Assembly: GCA_947627345.1 (NCBI GenBank)
Contig: CANQVS010000005.1
Location: 35,434 to 99,433 of the forward strand
DNA length: 64,000 bases
From: an uncultured Clostridia bacterium
Lineage (GTDB): Bacteria > Bacillota > Clostridia > Oscillospirales > Acutalibacteraceae
Reading direction: 5' to 3'
Shown piece after piece: positions 40,489 to 52,504 of this stretch. The notes beneath the pieces were generated by a model. That model was not told where the DNA came from. It saw only the letters and a list, made by a program, of their open reading frames with translations, and searched no databases. Position 1 is the stretch's first letter; each line of letters opens with the position of its first letter. The translations under genes were made by a program, and so were the position numbers.

Positions 40489-41187
40489 ATGGAAAGGTTT
40501 AAAAAGTACATTGCCGAATTTATCGGCACGGCTATGCTGGTAGTCGGCGGCTGCGGAACAGCGGTGGGAATTAACACTGTTTCCGCATCTCACGGCTCAT
40601 GGCTCCCGACAAGCGGAACGGTTTTAGTGATTGCGCTCGCGTTCGGACTTTCGCTTGTCGCTATGGCATATTCAATCGGCAATATTTCAGGCTGTCACAT
40701 CAACCCTGCGGTTTCGCTCGGTGTGTTGATTAACGGCGGTATGGATGTTAAGGATTTCATCGGTTATGTCATAGCCCAATTGCTCGGAGCGACAGCAGGC
40801 GCAGGCGGTCTGTGGCTTGTTTTCGGAAGCAACCAAAGCCTCGGCGCAAACAGCTACGGCGAGTTGAACAGCGCCCTCGGAGTAGGAGCTGTCGGAGCAG
40901 GAATTGTCGAGGTTGTACTGACGTTCATTTTCGTATTGGCTGTACTCGGAGTTACATCTAAGGCGGAAAACTCGGCGGTCGCAGGCGTAGTAATTGCGTT
41001 GACTCTCGTTCTGGTTCACATTATCGGCATACCGTTTACGGGAACTTCGGTTAACCCTGCGAGAAGTTTTGGCCCCGCGATTTTACAGGGCGGTCTTGCA
41101 ATCCGTCAGCTTTATGTATTTATACTTGCTCCGCTTGTAGGCGCGACCGTGGCAGGACTTGTGCATAAATTCTTAAACAAAAAGTAA
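40489..41187 (+). CDS. aqpZ: Aquaporin / MIP channel, AqpZ-like
   Basis: A 232-residue membrane channel with six helices and the two NPA loops HINPAVS (about residue 65) and TSVNPARSFGP (about 185). The second half carries the aromatic/arginine filter residue Arg after NPA, as in water-selective AqpZ. It moves water across the membrane. The ATG has AAGGAGG seven bases upstream. The preceding R5 repeat leaves no room for a promoter outside the repeat. Confidence 0.92.
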   Translation: MERFKKYIAEFIGTAMLVVGGCGTAVGINTVSASHGSWLPTSGTVLVIALAFGLSLVAMAYSIGNISGCHINPAVSLGVLINGGMDVKDFIGYVIAQLLGATAGAGGLWLVFGSNQSLGANSYGELNSALGVGAVGAGIVEVVLTFIFVLAVLGVTSKAENSAVAGVVIALTLVLVHIIGIPFTGTSVNPARSFGPAILQGGLAIRQLYVFILAPLVGATVAGLVHKFLNKK

Positions 41188-41217
41188 GCTGAAGGTAAGC
41201 TGAAAAGCAAAATTTTC

Positions 41218-41252
41218 GGGAGGACAGCATAAACTGTCCTCCCGTTTTTTGT
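41218..41252 (+). terminator. Terminator after aqpZ
   Basis: GGGAGGACAG / CTGTCCTCCC, 10-bp stem with six-base loop, followed by GTTTTTT. Confidence 0.93.
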
Positions 41253-41279
41253 GCTTTTAATTTTTCAGGGTAAATAGAA

Positions 41280-42069
41280 GTCAATTAAGAATTAAGAGTT
41301 AGATTTGAAGATAACCTTTTAAATCCTTTAAAAAATCGGATTTAGAGGAAAGCCTCCAAAAAATCTAAAAAGTTTACCGCAGAATATATCCTCTCTATCC
41401 AAAGTGAGATAGAAGAAGAAACGTCTGGGGGAGATGAATTGTTAGAGAGGAGCTGAAATGTCTGACGTAGAGATATAAAAAATAAGAATTAAGTATTAGA
41501 TTTGAGGATAACCTGTTATTCCTTTAAAAAATTGGATTTAGAGGAAGAAATAATTAAGAATTAAATTTTGAAGATAAACGTATAATTCCTTTTCAAATTG
41601 GATTTAAAGGAAAGTTTTCAAAAAGTCTAAAAAGTCTACCGCAGGACCTGTCCTCACTATCCAAAACAAGATAGAGGTACAACTGTATGGGGGGATATGC
41701 ATTCCCGAGAGGGAATGCACGGACTGATGTGGAGATATTAAAATAAAAACTTTTACAAAAAAAGTTCTCTCTGTTTGAAAGCAGATAGAAAGGAAAAGTT
41801 TCTAAAAAGTCTATAGCTGAACCTTTCCTTGCTATCCAAAGTGAGATAGAGACAGAAAGGTTTGGGGGAGATGAATTGTCCGAGAGGAACTGCACGTACT
41901 GACGTGGAGATATAAAAAATTAATCTCCCTATCTAAAGTCAGATAGGGAGAAAGCTAATATATAAAGATTTTTCGCAGAACCTTTCCTCCCTATCCAAAA
42001 CAAGACAGAGGAACAACTGTATGGGGGATGTCCATTTCAGAAAGGGACTGCAATGTCTGACGTAGAGAT

Positions 42070-42072
<3 letters not shown>
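41280..42072. repeat. Mosaic intergenic repeat array R6
   Basis: All units are reversed. Module C copies at 41280-41350, 41485-41535 and 41540-41605; module A units at 41366-41478, 41620-41735, 41815-41910 and 41970-42072; module B hairpin at about 41922-41952 (CTCCCTATCTAAAGTCAGAT core). The array directly follows the terminator of aqpZ and reaches the stop of the next, minus-strand gene. Module A here includes variants with GAATGCAC in place of GGACTGC. Confidence 0.87.
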
Positions 42073-44433
<2,361 letters not shown>

Positions 44434-44462
44434 TGTACCGCGTCGGTACGGTTTATAATGAA

Positions 44463-44500
44463 ATGACTGAATCTTTTAATGGTTCGGTCATTTTTTTTGG
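44463..44500 (+). terminator. Terminator after guaB
   Basis: ATGACTGAA / TTCGGTCAT, 9-bp stem with an 11-base loop, followed by eight T. Confidence 0.9.
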
Positions 44501-44536
44501 AAACAGAGAGTTTTATAAAATAAAATTAAAAAAGTG

Positions 44537-44590
44537 TTGACAAACGAGTTAGTCTATGCTAACATAGTTGAGGTTAGTGTTATCTAACCT
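44537..44590 (+). promoter_or_regulatory. feo promoter with two DtxR/IdeR-like operators
   Basis: TTGACA (44537-44542), 17-base spacer and an extended -10, TGC-TAACAT (44560-44565). Two inverted repeats with the same six-base centre overlap it or lie just downstream: GTTAG-n6-CTAAC (44548-44552/44559-44563) and AGGTTAG-n6-CTAACCT (44571-44577/44584-44590). Geometry and sequence resemble DtxR-family iron/manganese repressor sites. The regulator itself is not in the window. Confidence 0.82.
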
Positions 44591-44619
44591 ATAATATTTA
44601 CAGAAAAGGATAGGGAGAA

Positions 44620-44832
44620 ATGATGCCTCTGGTTTTTGCTAATAAAGGGGAAGAAAACATTATTAAAAAAATCGGAGGAAACAGCGAAACAAAACGGCAC
44701 CTTGAAAGCCTCGGTTTTGTTACGGGGAGCGCCGTAAGCGTTGTTTCTGAAATAGGGGGAAATCTGATTGTCCAGATAAAAGAGTCAAGAGTAGCTATCG
44801 GCCGTGAAACGGCAAAAAAGATAATGATATGA
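44620..44832 (+). CDS. feoA: FeoA-family protein, first copy
   Basis: A 70-residue SH3-like protein matching FeoA: LESLGFVTGSAVSVVSEIGGNLIVQIKESRVAIGRE. FeoA assists the FeoB ferrous-iron transporter. The start is ATG 44620 or 44623, after AGGGAGAA. It is one of two tandem FeoA genes; this copy is the more divergent, lacking the usual N-terminal L-x-G start. Expression should be iron-repressed through the operators just upstream. Confidence 0.85.
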   Translation: MMPLVFANKGEENIIKKIGGNSETKRHLESLGFVTGSAVSVVSEIGGNLIVQIKESRVAIGRETAKKIMI

Positions 44833-44845
44833 TGGGGGATTATAA

Positions 44846-45067
44846 ATGAAAACATTAAAAGACGCTAAAATCGGCGAAAATCTCAGGGTAACTAAAATCC
44901 ACGGCGAGGGCGCGGTAAAACGCAGAATTATGGATATGGGTATCACAAGGGGAACGGATGTGTATGTCCGCAAGGTTGCTCCCTTGGGTGACCCTGTTGA
45001 GCTGACCGTGAGAGGCTTTGAGCTTTCGCTTAGAAAGGCTGACGCTCAGATAATCGAGGTGGAATAA
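44846..45067 (+). CDS. feoA: FeoA-family protein, second copy
   Basis: A 73-residue FeoA with the typical MKTLKDAKIGENLRVTKI and MGITRGTDVYVRKVAPLGDPVELTVRGFELSLRKADA. Only 13 bases after the first FeoA gene, with GGGGGA before the ATG. Tandem feoA genes followed by feoB are frequent in clostridia. It likely forms part of the membrane iron-uptake complex. Confidence 0.92.
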   Translation: MKTLKDAKIGENLRVTKIHGEGAVKRRIMDMGITRGTDVYVRKVAPLGDPVELTVRGFELSLRKADAQIIEVE

Positions 45068-45148
45068 AGCCTGTTTTATCTGACAGGAGCAGACCGTCAG
45101 ATAATTATTTCTTTGTGCCGTTTACATAGCGGACACGCAGAGATGTAC

Positions 45149-45202
45149 GAAAAAGGCGCTTGACGCGCGCTTTTTATTGCAAACCAAGTTAGTTATAACT
45201 AA
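45149..45202 (+). promoter_or_regulatory. Hairpin and DtxR-like operator before feoB
   Basis: GGCGC / GCGC (45151-45172 region) forms a hairpin followed by TTTTTATT, a partial terminator. Then TTAG-TTATAA-CTAA (45189-45202), a perfect 14-base palindrome with the same geometry as the feoA operators, overlaps a possible -10 (TATAAC). Confidence 0.72.
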
Positions 45203-45223
45203 TCGTTTAGAAAGGAAATATTT

Positions 45224-47632
45224 ATGGAGATTAAAATCGCCCTCGCGGGCAATCCGAACAGCGGTAAAACCACGCTGTTTAATGCGCTTACGGGTTCAAA
45301 TCAGTTTGTAGGTAACTGGCCCGGAGTTACTGTAGAGAAAAAGGAGGGAAAACTCAAGAAGCATAAGGACGTTACAATTACCGACCTGCCCGGTATATAT
45401 TCGTTATCCCCTTATACGCTTGAGGAGGTTGTAGCGCGCAACTATCTTGTTGACGAGCGCCCCGACGCGATTCTTAATATTATAGACGGCACCAACCTTG
45501 AGCGCAATCTGTATCTTACAACACAGCTTACGGAGCTTGGTATTCCCGTTGTGGTCGCGATAAATATGATGGACGTAGTGAGGAGAAACGGGGATAAAAT
45601 TAATATCGAGGAGCTTTCTCGCGCTGTCGGTTGCAAGGTAGTAGAAATTTCGGCATTGAAGGGTACGGGAATCACTCAGGCGGCTGAAGAGACCGTCAAG
45701 GCGGCGAAAGGGACAAGGACCGTTCCGCAGCACACGTTCAGCGGTACGGTTGAACACGCTTTAGCGCATATAGAGGAGGTTACGGTACATAATCTTCCCG
45801 AAGAACAACAGCGCTGGTACGCGGTAAAGCTGTTTGAACGCGACAGCAAGGTTCTCGAAAAAATGGCTCTGGATAAGAAAACGCTCGAACATATTGAAAA
45901 TGACATTAAAACGGTTGAAAAAGAAATGGACGACGACGCGGAAAGTATCATAACAAACGAAAGATATATTTACATAGCGTCAATTATCAAGGGGTGTTAC
46001 AGAAAGAAAAATGCGGGAAAGCTTACAGTTTCTGACAAAATTGATAAAGTTGTCACCAACCGTTTTGCCGCTCTGCCGATTTTCGCTGTAATAATGTTTA
46101 TTGTTTATTATATTTCCGTTACAACCGTCGGTACGATTGCTACCGACTGGGCAAATGACGGCTTGTTCGGCGACGCAGGGTGGCACTTGTTCGGTATCGG
46201 TTCTTCCGCGTATGACGACGCGATGACGGATTTCGCCTCGGAAAATATCTGGACAAAGGATTTTGTAAAGACCGTTACCGACGCAGAAGAAGCGGAAGTT
46301 ATAGGCGCAGAGGATATTTTAAGCGCCATAGAGGATAAGGATTTCGGCGGATTTGACGAGGCTTTTGGCTCCTACGCGGATTCCCTTGAAGAAGAAGGAT
46401 ACAAAGTTTCTGAATTTTATAATGACGACATAATGGAAAACGCTCCCGACCCTGCGGACTACGGCGTTTGGGTGCCGAGCATACCCGTGATTATCGAGGA
46501 CGGTCTTAATGCGGTAAACTGTGTTGATTGGCTTCAGAGCCTTATCTTAGACGGTATTGTCGCAGGCGTTGGCGCGGTTTTGGGATTTGTTCCGCAGATG
46601 TTTGTTTTGTTTATTCTCCTCGCGGTACTTGAGTCCTGCGGTTATATGGCGAGAATTGCGTTTATAATGGACAGAATTTTCAGAAAATTCGGACTTTCGG
46701 GAAAATCGTTTATCCCTATGCTAATCGGTACGGGTTGCGGTGTTCCGGGGATTATGGCATCGCGTACAATTGAGAACGAAAGGGACCGCCGTATGACAAT
46801 TATGACGACAACCTTTATCCCCTGCGGGGCAAAGCTCCCTATCATAGCTCTCATTGCGGGCGCTTTATTCCATAATGCGTGGTGGGTTGCTCCGAGCGCT
46901 TACTTTATCGGAGTTGTCGCTATAGTTGTTTCGGGAATTATGCTCAAGAAAACCAGGATGTTTTCGGGCGACCCCGCGCCCTTTGTAATGGAGCTTCCGT
47001 CCTACCATTTGCCCACTGTGGGAAACGTGCTCAGAAGTATGTGGGAGCGCGCATGGTCCTTTATCAAAAAAGCGGGAACAATTATTCTTTTATCATCAAT
47101 CGTAATCTGGGCAGGCTCGGCTTTCGGAGTAGTTGACGGCTCGTTCATTTTTGACCCCGAAATGGATATTGAAAACAGTGTTCTCGGTATGATAGGTAAT
47201 GCAATCTGCTGGATATTCGCGCCTTTAGGCTTTGGAAATATCAAGGCGGCAATCGCTACAATTATGGGTCTTGTCGCTAAGGAAGAGGTTGTCGGCGTGT
47301 TCGGAGTGCTTGACTTTGAGGGAATGACACAGCTTGCGGCATACGCTTTCCTTATCTTTAACCTGCTTTGCGCTCCCTGCTTTGCCGCAATCGGAGCTAT
47401 CAGGAGAGAAATGAACAGCGCCAAGTGGACGTTATTCGCAATAGGCTACCAGTGCGTATTTGCTTACGCGGCGGCGCTTATTGTGTACCAGTTAGGCTGT
47501 CTGTTTACAGGTACTGGAAACATAATCGGTTCGATTATTGCTTTTGCGGTATTGGCTTTCATCATATATATGCTTGTAAAACCGTACAAGGCTCCCAAAA
47601 CCTTAAAGTCATTTGCTAAACAGAACGCATAG
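45224..47632 (+). CDS. feoB: Ferrous iron transporter FeoB
   Basis: An 802-residue FeoB. N-terminal G-protein domain with G1 GNPNSGKTTLFNALTG, G3 DLPGIYSLSPYT and G4 NMMD, then the helical GDI domain, and a membrane part with two Gate segments, including LIGTGCGVPGIMASRTIENERDRR. A 120-residue acidic loop between the first two membrane helices (about 305-440) is longer than in E. coli FeoB but usual in clostridia. It imports Fe(II). AAAGGAAAT lies before ATG 45224. Confidence 0.95.
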   Translation: MEIKIALAGNPNSGKTTLFNALTGSNQFVGNWPGVTVEKKEGKLKKHKDVTITDLPGIYSLSPYTLEEVVARNYLVDERPDAILNIIDGTNLERNLYLTTQLTELGIPVVVAINMMDVVRRNGDKINIEELSRAVGCKVVEISALKGTGITQAAEETVKAAKGTRTVPQHTFSGTVEHALAHIEEVTVHNLPEEQQRWYAVKLFERDSKVLEKMALDKKTLEHIENDIKTVEKEMDDDAESIITNERYIYIASIIKGCYRKKNAGKLTVSDKIDKVVTNRFAALPIFAVIMFIVYYISVTTVGTIATDWANDGLFGDAGWHLFGIGSSAYDDAMTDFASENIWTKDFVKTVTDAEEAEVIGAEDILSAIEDKDFGGFDEAFGSYADSLEEEGYKVSEFYNDDIMENAPDPADYGVWVPSIPVIIEDGLNAVNCVDWLQSLILDGIVAGVGAVLGFVPQMFVLFILLAVLESCGYMARIAFIMDRIFRKFGLSGKSFIPMLIGTGCGVPGIMASRTIENERDRRMTIMTTTFIPCGAKLPIIALIAGALFHNAWWVAPSAYFIGVVAIVVSGIMLKKTRMFSGDPAPFVMELPSYHLPTVGNVLRSMWERAWSFIKKAGTIILLSSIVIWAGSAFGVVDGSFIFDPEMDIENSVLGMIGNAICWIFAPLGFGNIKAAIATIMGLVAKEEVVGVFGVLDFEGMTQLAAYAFLIFNLLCAPCFAAIGAIRREMNSAKWTLFAIGYQCVFAYAAALIVYQLGCLFTGTGNIIGSIIAFAVLAFIIYMLVKPYKAPKTLKSFAKQNA

Positions 47633-47642
47633 GGGGCGTGCT

Positions 47643-47813
47643 ATGCTTGACTTTTTAATGAAAAACTTAGGCACTATTATAATTTTGATTGTTCTTGCCG
47701 TAGTAGTGTTATTAATTATTTTGAGAATGTATAAAAATCACAAAAAAGGGAAAACCGCCTGCGGATGCGGATGTGATAACTGCCCGTCGGCAAAAATATG
47801 TCATAAAAAATGA
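47643..47813 (+). CDS. FeoB-associated Cys-rich membrane protein
   Basis: A 56-residue protein with one transmembrane helix (TIIILIVLAVVVLLIILRM) and a Cys-rich cytoplasmic tail ACGCGCDNCPSAKICH. It matches the FeoB_associated family, which follows feoB in many Firmicutes and may shuttle iron. ATG 47643 follows AGGGGG; the longer frame from 47613 overlaps feoB. Confidence 0.88.
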   Translation: MLDFLMKNLGTIIILIVLAVVVLLIILRMYKNHKKGKTACGCGCDNCPSAKICHKK

Positions 47814-47823
47814 AATTTAAAAA

Positions 47824-47852
47824 GGAGCGCAAAACCGCGCTCCTTTTTTTTC
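47824..47852 (+). terminator. Terminator after the feo operon
   Basis: GGAGCGC / GCGCTCC with six-base loop and eight T. Confidence 0.93.
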
Positions 47853-48024
47853 CGATTTACCGTAAAATCTGCCTGAATATGATATATTTGTGTTTCGGGC
47901 GAATTTTAGAGTTACAAACTCGTTTTATAAATTACAATATTAATACTTATCTTTTTTCTCAAGCGGGTTTATACTATAATCAAAGTGGTGAAAAATATAT
48001 TTTATACAGAAACAGGGGGTTTTT

Positions 48025-48522
48025 ATGAACAGACATACTGTTTTCGTAGCAGGAAAGAGATTTGTTCTTTTAAGCGACGATAGTGAGGAATATGTAAAAA
48101 AGCTTGCGGGCGGGGTCAGCGAAGCAATAAATAAAATCAGCGAGGAAAATCCTACCCTCGATCGCCGTGCAAGCGCGCTGTTGTGCGCTCTTAATTACGC
48201 GGACGACAGGGAAAAGGAAAAGCTTAGAAACAAAAGTCTTTCGGACAAAGCGAAGCCCCTTATTTTGCAGGCGGAAAAGCAGTCAAGGCAAATTCGCGAA
48301 CTTAAAGAACAGCTTGTAAAAAAGGATGAGGAGATAAAAAGGCTTAACGAGATAAACGAAAAGCTGAAAAGCGACCTGAAAAACAAGGATAATTTGAATA
48401 CGCCGAAGAGTGATACACCTGTAGAAAAAAATCAGTCGTTTTCCGACAACAGACAAGGCGATAATAAAAAGCAAAAGGGCTATCAGCCGAAAAGACAATT
48501 TTCGCTTTTTGAAAATGAGTAA
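48025..48522 (+). CDS. zapA: Cell division protein ZapA-like
   Basis: A 165-residue ZapA-type protein: MNRHTVFVAGKRFVLLSDDSEEYVKKLA with an extended coiled coil from about residue 55 to 125, then a low-complexity tail rich in Asn, Asp, Lys and Gln. ZapA binds FtsZ and promotes Z-ring bundling. The C-terminal tail is longer than in B. subtilis ZapA. CAGGGGG precedes the ATG, and TATAAT at about 47971-47976 may be its -10. Overlaps the U32 gene by 8 bases. Confidence 0.8.
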   Translation: MNRHTVFVAGKRFVLLSDDSEEYVKKLAGGVSEAINKISEENPTLDRRASALLCALNYADDREKEKLRNKSLSDKAKPLILQAEKQSRQIRELKEQLVKKDEEIKRLNEINEKLKSDLKNKDNLNTPKSDTPVEKNQSFSDNRQGDNKKQKGYQPKRQFSLFENE

Positions 48523-50572
48523 AATTGAAATTCTCTCGCCTTGCAAAAATTTTGAGACCGTAGTTTCTGCCGTTCGTAGCGGAGCGGACGCGGTTTATCT
48601 GGGCGCAAAGGAGTTTTCCGCGCGCGCGGGGGCGGATAATTTTGACAAGGACGAGCTTTCTGAGGCGGTGAAATACTGCCATATACGAGGCGTTTTGGTT
48701 TATCTTACAGTCAATACGATAGTTTTTGACAATGAACTTGAAAAGGTAAAGGAGTTAATTTTATCCTCGGCTGAAGCGGGAGTGGACGCGCTGATTGTTC
48801 AAAATATGGGAGTCGCTATGCTCGCGAAAAAGCTTGTGCCAAAGCTTCCCCTGCACGCGTCAACCCAAATGAGTATTCATTCGCCGAGCGGTGCTAAGCT
48901 TTTATGGGAGCTTGGTTTTAAGAGGGTCGTTTTGGCCCGCGAGCTAAGCCGTGAGGAAATCAGGGGAATTGCCGAGAGCTGTCCCATTGAACTTGAGGTG
49001 TTTGTTCACGGGGCGCTTTGTATGAGCGTTTCGGGGCAGTGTTATTTCAGCGCCGTGTTAGGCTCGCGCAGCGGAAACCGAGGACGATGCGCCCAGACGT
49101 GCAGACTTCCGTTTACCGCAGGAAAAAGTAAATACGCTTTAAGTCTGAAAGATAACAGCATAATTGATTATATCCGCGATTTGCAGAGCATAGGGGTTGC
49201 GTCCGCGAAAATCGAGGGAAGATTAAAACGTCCCGAATATGTGTCGGCGGCGACAAAGGCCTGCGTTCAGGCGCGGGACGAGGGTTTTATAAACGGAAAA
49301 ACCCGCGAACAGCTCGAAAAGGTTTTTTCAAGAACAGGCTTTACGGACGGTTATTACACGTCAAAGCGCGGATATGAGATGTTCGGTAGGCGCCGAAAGG
49401 ACGACGTTGTATCGGCGACCTCAAAATTATTAAGCGAAATAAGAAACGGATACAAGGACGAGCAGAAAAGAGTAAATATAACAGCGGAATTTTACGCCGA
49501 GGTTAATAAAAAGGCGCGCCTTATTCTCTCTGACGGAAAGCGCGAGGCGGTTTGCTGCAGCGAAAAGTTGTGTGAAACGGCAAAAAACAAACCGCTCGAT
49601 GAGGAAAAATGTGCAAGACAGCTGTTAAAAACAGGCGCAACGCCCTATAATATAACTAAGCTGAAAGTAACGCTCGACAAAAAAGCGGTAATTTCCGCGT
49701 CCGAGCTGAACAAGCTGAGGCGAAACGGACTTGAAATACTGAGCAAAAAGAGAGCAAACGACAAAATATATGAAATTAAAGATGTAAAATCAGATAGAAT
49801 CGTTCCGCATAAAGCGAAAGAAAAGCGGAGATACGCCCGATTTGTATCAACAAAAATCGGAGCAGGCTTTAAAGACTTCGATTTGTGTTTTATTCCGCTT
49901 GACAGCGAAATATCCGAGGCAAAAAAACTTGCCGAAAACGGCTTCAATATAGCGTTGGAAATTCCGCGCGCGATGTTTTCAAGAGAGAAGATAATTCAAA
50001 AAAGGCTCGAAGAATTTAAAAAAATCGGAGTTGAGGACGCGCTGTGCAATAATCTTTCCGCCGTTTATATCGCAAAAAACGCGGGGATGAAGATTCACGG
50101 CGGTTTCGGGCTGAATTTTACCAACACGCTTGATTTAAAGTGGGCGCAGGAGTATGGCTTTGAGGACGCCGAGTTAAGCTTTGAATTAAGAACAAATCAA
50201 ATCGAAAAACTCGGCGGTGAGATTCCGCGCGGAATAATAAGCTTTGGTTTTCTTCCAGTTATGCTGACGAGAAACTGCCCGAAAAAAAGCGGTAAGGAAA
50301 GATGTAATAACTGCAAGGGGTACGGGGAAATGCAGGATAGAATTGGTAAAAATTTCATTTTTTATTGTGACGGATACTCTGTGGAAATCCTCAACAGCCT
50401 GCCCGTCGAGGAGATAAAATACGCCGAAAGCTCAAAAAATCTCGACTTTGAAACCTTTCGCTTTTCTGTGGAAAACTATGTGGAAAACGTGGAAAACATT
50501 CCCGATTTTATCAGTCGTTGCCTTAATTCTGCCGAAAAAACCCACGGTTTGTATAAGAGGGGAGTATTTTAG
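48515..50572 (+). CDS. U32-family peptidase-like protein (RlhA/YrrO type, DUF3656)
   Basis: A 685-residue U32 protein: ILSPCKNFETVVSAVRSGADAVYLGAKEFSARA at the start, the family pattern ELEVFVHGALCMSVSGQCYFSAVLGSRSGNRGRCAQTCR near residue 170, and an extra C-terminal DUF3656-type part with CPKKSGKERCNNC. E. coli RlhA of this family hydroxylates C2501 of 23S rRNA. The four Cys in the CxxC-type pairs suggest an iron-sulfur cluster. Starts inside the end of zapA and is coupled to it. Confidence 0.85.
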   Translation: MSKIEILSPCKNFETVVSAVRSGADAVYLGAKEFSARAGADNFDKDELSEAVKYCHIRGVLVYLTVNTIVFDNELEKVKELILSSAEAGVDALIVQNMGVAMLAKKLVPKLPLHASTQMSIHSPSGAKLLWELGFKRVVLARELSREEIRGIAESCPIELEVFVHGALCMSVSGQCYFSAVLGSRSGNRGRCAQTCRLPFTAGKSKYALSLKDNSIIDYIRDLQSIGVASAKIEGRLKRPEYVSAATKACVQARDEGFINGKTREQLEKVFSRTGFTDGYYTSKRGYEMFGRRRKDDVVSATSKLLSEIRNGYKDEQKRVNITAEFYAEVNKKARLILSDGKREAVCCSEKLCETAKNKPLDEEKCARQLLKTGATPYNITKLKVTLDKKAVISASELNKLRRNGLEILSKKRANDKIYEIKDVKSDRIVPHKAKEKRRYARFVSTKIGAGFKDFDLCFIPLDSEISEAKKLAENGFNIALEIPRAMFSREKIIQKRLEEFKKIGVEDALCNNLSAVYIAKNAGMKIHGGFGLNFTNTLDLKWAQEYGFEDAELSFELRTNQIEKLGGEIPRGIISFGFLPVMLTRNCPKKSGKERCNNCKGYGEMQDRIGKNFIFYCDGYSVEILNSLPVEEIKYAESSKNLDFETFRFSVENYVENVENIPDFISRCLNSAEKTHGLYKRGVF

Positions 50573-50728
50573 GTTATTTTTCCGCGAGGGAAAAATTAAA
50601 AATTCTCTGTCGGAAAATTATATTTTTAGTTATAAGAAACATAAAAAATTTATAAATATCGGTTTTATGTATTTTTGCAGGATTTTTTGAATTTTGCAGG
50701 ATTTTGAAAATAACGGAAAGGGAAAAAA

Positions 50729-51166
50729 GTGGAACTAAAAATAAAAATGGTGCAAAACGGCGCAATCCTCCCGACAAGAGCGACCGCAGGGAGCGCGGGA
50801 GCCGATTTATACGCCTGTATAAAAAACAAAATTACAATTAATCCGGGAGATTTAAAAATTATTCCCACGGGCATCGCAATCGAGATGGACAAAGGCTTTG
50901 TCGCCTATCTTTTTGCGCGCTCGGGACTCGGAGTTAAGTACGGTATCTGTCTTTCAAACGGCGTGGGAGTAATCGACTCGGACTACCGCGGAGAAATCTG
51001 CGTCGGACTCTGCAATGTAAGCGATACGCCCTATACTGTTGAACCGAATGAGAGAATCGCGCAAATGGTCATCTCACCCGTCGTTGTTCCCGAGGTAAAA
51101 ATCGTCAGCGAATTACAAAAAACCGACCGCGGAGAGGGCGGATTTGGCTCAACGGGCAAAAAATGA
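50729..51166 (+). CDS. dut: dUTP diphosphatase
   Basis: A 145-residue trimeric-type dUTPase with all five motifs: AGSAGADLYA, RSGLGVKYGI, GVIDSDYRGEI, ERIAQMVI and the C-terminal RGEGGFGSTG. Removes dUTP and makes dUMP for thymidylate synthesis. Start GTG 50729 follows GGAAAGGG. A near-direct repeat TTTGCAGGATTTT precedes it twice in the upstream gap. Confidence 0.94.
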   Translation: MELKIKMVQNGAILPTRATAGSAGADLYACIKNKITINPGDLKIIPTGIAIEMDKGFVAYLFARSGLGVKYGICLSNGVGVIDSDYRGEICVGLCNVSDTPYTVEPNERIAQMVISPVVVPEVKIVSELQKTDRGEGGFGSTGKK

Positions 51167-51176
51167 CAAATTTATG

Positions 51177-51205
51177 TTGATTTAAAGGGGACAATGGGCT
51201 ATAAT
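51177..51205 (+). promoter_or_regulatory. mreB promoter
   Basis: TTGATT (51177-51182), a 17-base spacer and TATAAT (51200-51205), 43 bases before mreB. Confidence 0.75.
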
Positions 51206-51247
51206 ATATAAGATATAGACTGATAAAATCCGAAAGGAGTATCGAAT

Positions 51248-52258
51248 ATGTTTTCGTTTTCAAAGGATATAGGAATTGATTTAGGTACGGCGAATACCTT
51301 AGTATGTATGAAAGGCAAGGGTATCGTAATGCGCGAGCCGTCTGTTGTAGCGGTTGATATCCGCAACGACACGGTCCTCGCCGTAGGTCAGCAGGCGCGC
51401 GATATGATAGGCAGAACGCCCGGTTCTATCGTTGCCGTCCGTCCGCTGAAAGACGGCGTAATCGCTGACTTTGATATTACCGCTACTATGCTTAAACATT
51501 TTATAAGAAAGGCGGCAAAGCCCGCGCTTTTCAGCAAGCCCAGAATTGTTATCTGTATGCCGACGGGAGTTACCGAGGTTGAAAGACGCGCGGTTGAAAA
51601 CGCGGCGGTACAAGCAAGCGGAAGTAAGAATATTATGCTGATAGAGGAGCCTATGGCGGCGGCTATCGGCGCGGGACTTCCCGTTGACGAGCCGACAGGT
51701 TCAATGGTCGTAGACATCGGCGGAGGAACATCGGAAGTTGCCGTTATTTCACTCGGAGATATTGTTACAGCCTGTTCTGTGAGGGTTGCGGGCGATAAAT
51801 TTGACGAGGCAATCGTAACCTATATCAAAAAAACCTACAATCTTCTTATCGGCGACCGCACGGCGGAGGAAATTAAAATTGCTATCGGTTCCGCGTATCC
51901 GTATTCTGACGAAAAAGATATGCTTATAAAGGGAAGAAGTCTTGAAACGGGACTTCCTAAGGATATAACAATCACTGCGGAGGAAATCCGCGACGCTTTG
52001 GCGGACCCGCTTATGATAATTGTTGACGCTATTAAAACCACCTTGGAGAAAACTCCGCCCGAGCTTTCCGCGGATATTATCGACCACGGTATTATGCTGA
52101 CGGGAGGAGGCGCCTTGCTTAGAGGTTTGGACAGGCTTGTTATGCAGGAAACGGGAATGCCCGTTCACGTTGCCGAGCGTCCTCTCGACTGCGTTGTTGA
52201 GGGAACGGGAAAACGTCTCGGCTCGGCAAGAGCTGAGTATAAGCATAACAGAGAGTAA
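51248..52258 (+). CDS. mreB: Rod shape-determining protein MreB
   Basis: A 336-residue actin-fold protein: [19 protein letters not shown] (phosphate 1), [18 protein letters not shown], the phosphate-2 [15 protein letters not shown] and [11 protein letters not shown]. It forms filaments that guide lateral wall synthesis. AAAGGAG lies before the ATG. It heads the mreBCD-PBP2 cluster; only one MreB-type gene is in the window. Confidence 0.95.
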   Translation: MFSFSKDIGIDLGTANTLVCMKGKGIVMREPSVVAVDIRNDTVLAVGQQARDMIGRTPGSIVAVRPLKDGVIADFDITATMLKHFIRKAAKPALFSKPRIVICMPTGVTEVERRAVENAAVQASGSKNIMLIEEPMAAAIGAGLPVDEPTGSMVVDIGGGTSEVAVISLGDIVTACSVRVAGDKFDEAIVTYIKKTYNLLIGDRTAEEIKIAIGSAYPYSDEKDMLIKGRSLETGLPKDITITAEEIRDALADPLMIIVDAIKTTLEKTPPELSADIIDHGIMLTGGGALLRGLDRLVMQETGMPVHVAERPLDCVVEGTGKRLGSARAEYKHNRE

Positions 52259-52346
52259 GCAAAGCAGGGGTATGAGCGCTTTCGGTTTAATCTTATTGGG
52301 CTTTATATTAACCGTGTAAAGCGCCTGAAGCCGTCTGTTTGAAAAA

Positions 52347-52374
52347 GGGGTTGTCAAATTTCGGGACAGCCCTG
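52347..52374 (+). promoter_or_regulatory. Hairpin between mreB and mreC
   Basis: GGGTTGTC / GACAGCCC, 8-bp stem, with no T-run immediately after; a smaller hairpin CGTTGC / GCAACG follows at about 52392-52412. Partial attenuation before mreC is possible. The rest of the 246-base gap shows nothing notable. Confidence 0.55.
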
Positions 52375-52504
52375 TTCGTTTCTTTAGGTAAGGGGCGTTG
52401 CTCCGAATCGGTGCAACGTAAATCAGGTTATGACAAACGACCGTTTTTGGGGGATTTTTAGAGATAGTATTAAATTCCCGTAAATCGTAAATGGAGATAA
52501 AACT

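Noticed and set aside
47810..48028. 72-codon open frame starting at the end of the feo operon
   Set aside because: It starts in the terminator of the feo operon, and has no ribosome site.
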